Shown here one piece after another: positions 63,832 to 64,000 of a DNA stretch of 64,000 nucleotides (the first letter of the stretch is position 1; each line of letters begins with the position of its first letter). A model generated the notes under the pieces. It searched no databases. It was not told where the DNA came from and worked only from the letters and a program-made list of their open reading frames with translations. The stretch lies in contig NZ_LMJW01000018.1 of NCBI RefSeq assembly GCF_001429505.1, positions 306,348 to 370,347 of the forward strand. Direction: 5' to 3'. Both the position numbers and the translations under genes were made by a program. The DNA is from Allobosea sp. Root483D1. GTDB taxonomy: Bacteria; Pseudomonadota; Alphaproteobacteria; Rhizobiales; Beijerinckiaceae.

Positions 63832-64000
63832 ATGACATCCGCGACAAACACGCTATCGACCGGTGCAACCGATGCGAGGCTGCCGTTAGGGGGCCTGCTG
63901 GCGCTCGCGATGGCGGCCTTCATCACGCTCCTGACCGAGATCCTGCCATCGGGACTGCTCCCGCAGATGGCGCAGAGCCTCGGAAAGTCCGAGGCGCTGA
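63832..64000 (+). CDS. MFS transporter, N-terminal part
   Basis: The frame is open to the window end, giving 56 residues: a polar leader, then the first membrane segment and ITLLTEILPSGLLPQMAQSL, the motif of the AraJ/PbuE-like DHA1 drug or metabolite exporters. The gene continues outside the window. The divergent LysR regulator probably controls it. Confidence 0.8.
   Translation, partial: MTSATNTLSTGATDARLPLGGLLALAMAAFITLLTEILPSGLLPQMAQSLGKSEAL

Overview
The window is GC-rich DNA (I estimate well above 60% GC) from a motile, heterotrophic alphaproteobacterium. Gene content points to Hyphomicrobiales, and a Bosea-like genus would fit: a rhizobium-style che operon with two cheY genes and a small STAS gene, an ArsR-methyltransferase gene in front of metF-metH, several TRAP and AbgT style transporters, and many short palindromic intergenic repeats. 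The genus is inference; there is no rRNA or other marker here. It looks like ordinary chromosome: one tRNA, and no phage genes, transposase, plasmid functions or CRISPR.

Layout. 1-785: end of a possible intradiol dioxygenase-like gene and a ferric reductase-like membrane protein. 860-935: tRNA(CAT). 1288-5974 (minus): AbgT transporter, M20 peptidase and SLC13 permease in one probable operon. 6499-8229: a beta-helix membrane protein of unknown role. 8475-12022 (minus): small acetyltransferase, WrbA, two isochorismatase-fold hydrolases (one YcaC) and a pirin, read away from a LysR regulator at 12148. 13118-16898 (minus): LysR, a cystathionine beta-lyase-like enzyme, an amino-acid binding protein and a small exported protein.

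17055-27722 (plus): the chemotaxis operon, in order soluble receptor, atypical receiver, STAS (CheS-like), CheY, CheA, CheW, membrane receptor ending in EWSEF, CheR, CheD, CheB, 100-bp palindromic repeat, CheY2, terminator. Next come a glutathione peroxidase, ManC, Mog, a UDP-glucuronate epimerase type enzyme, an SGNH-like protein, a FemAB/CelD-type acyltransferase, and an orphan FliK plus FlhB-C-terminal-like pair (to 35980).

36100-46250: aldo-keto reductase, a frameshifted DUF2000 gene divergent from an AraC regulator, a TetR/SDR divergent pair with a clear operator, a metallo-beta-lactamase-fold protein, and a GntR-controlled TRAP transporter with an enolase-superfamily enzyme. 46437-53931: EttA, a TetR/SDR pair sharing one operator motif, an FMN-dependent 2-hydroxyacid dehydrogenase, a GH3 beta-glucosidase and a cold-shock protein. 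53946-64000: MOSC protein, EamA exporter divergent from a MocR-type regulator, the SahR-like/metF/metH operon with two overlapping palindromes, then a LysR regulator divergent from an MFS transporter cut by the window end.

The structure left unexplained by the genes is mostly palindromic. A 100-bp double-hairpin element occurs twice in opposite orientation, one copy beginning inside the cheB stop codon and ending just before the cheY2 ribosome binding site. A 50-bp hairpin touches the dctM stop codon inside the TRAP operon. Other hairpin elements sit at 42454-42528, 48182-48293 and 56972-56996. I found no convincing new multi-gene system.
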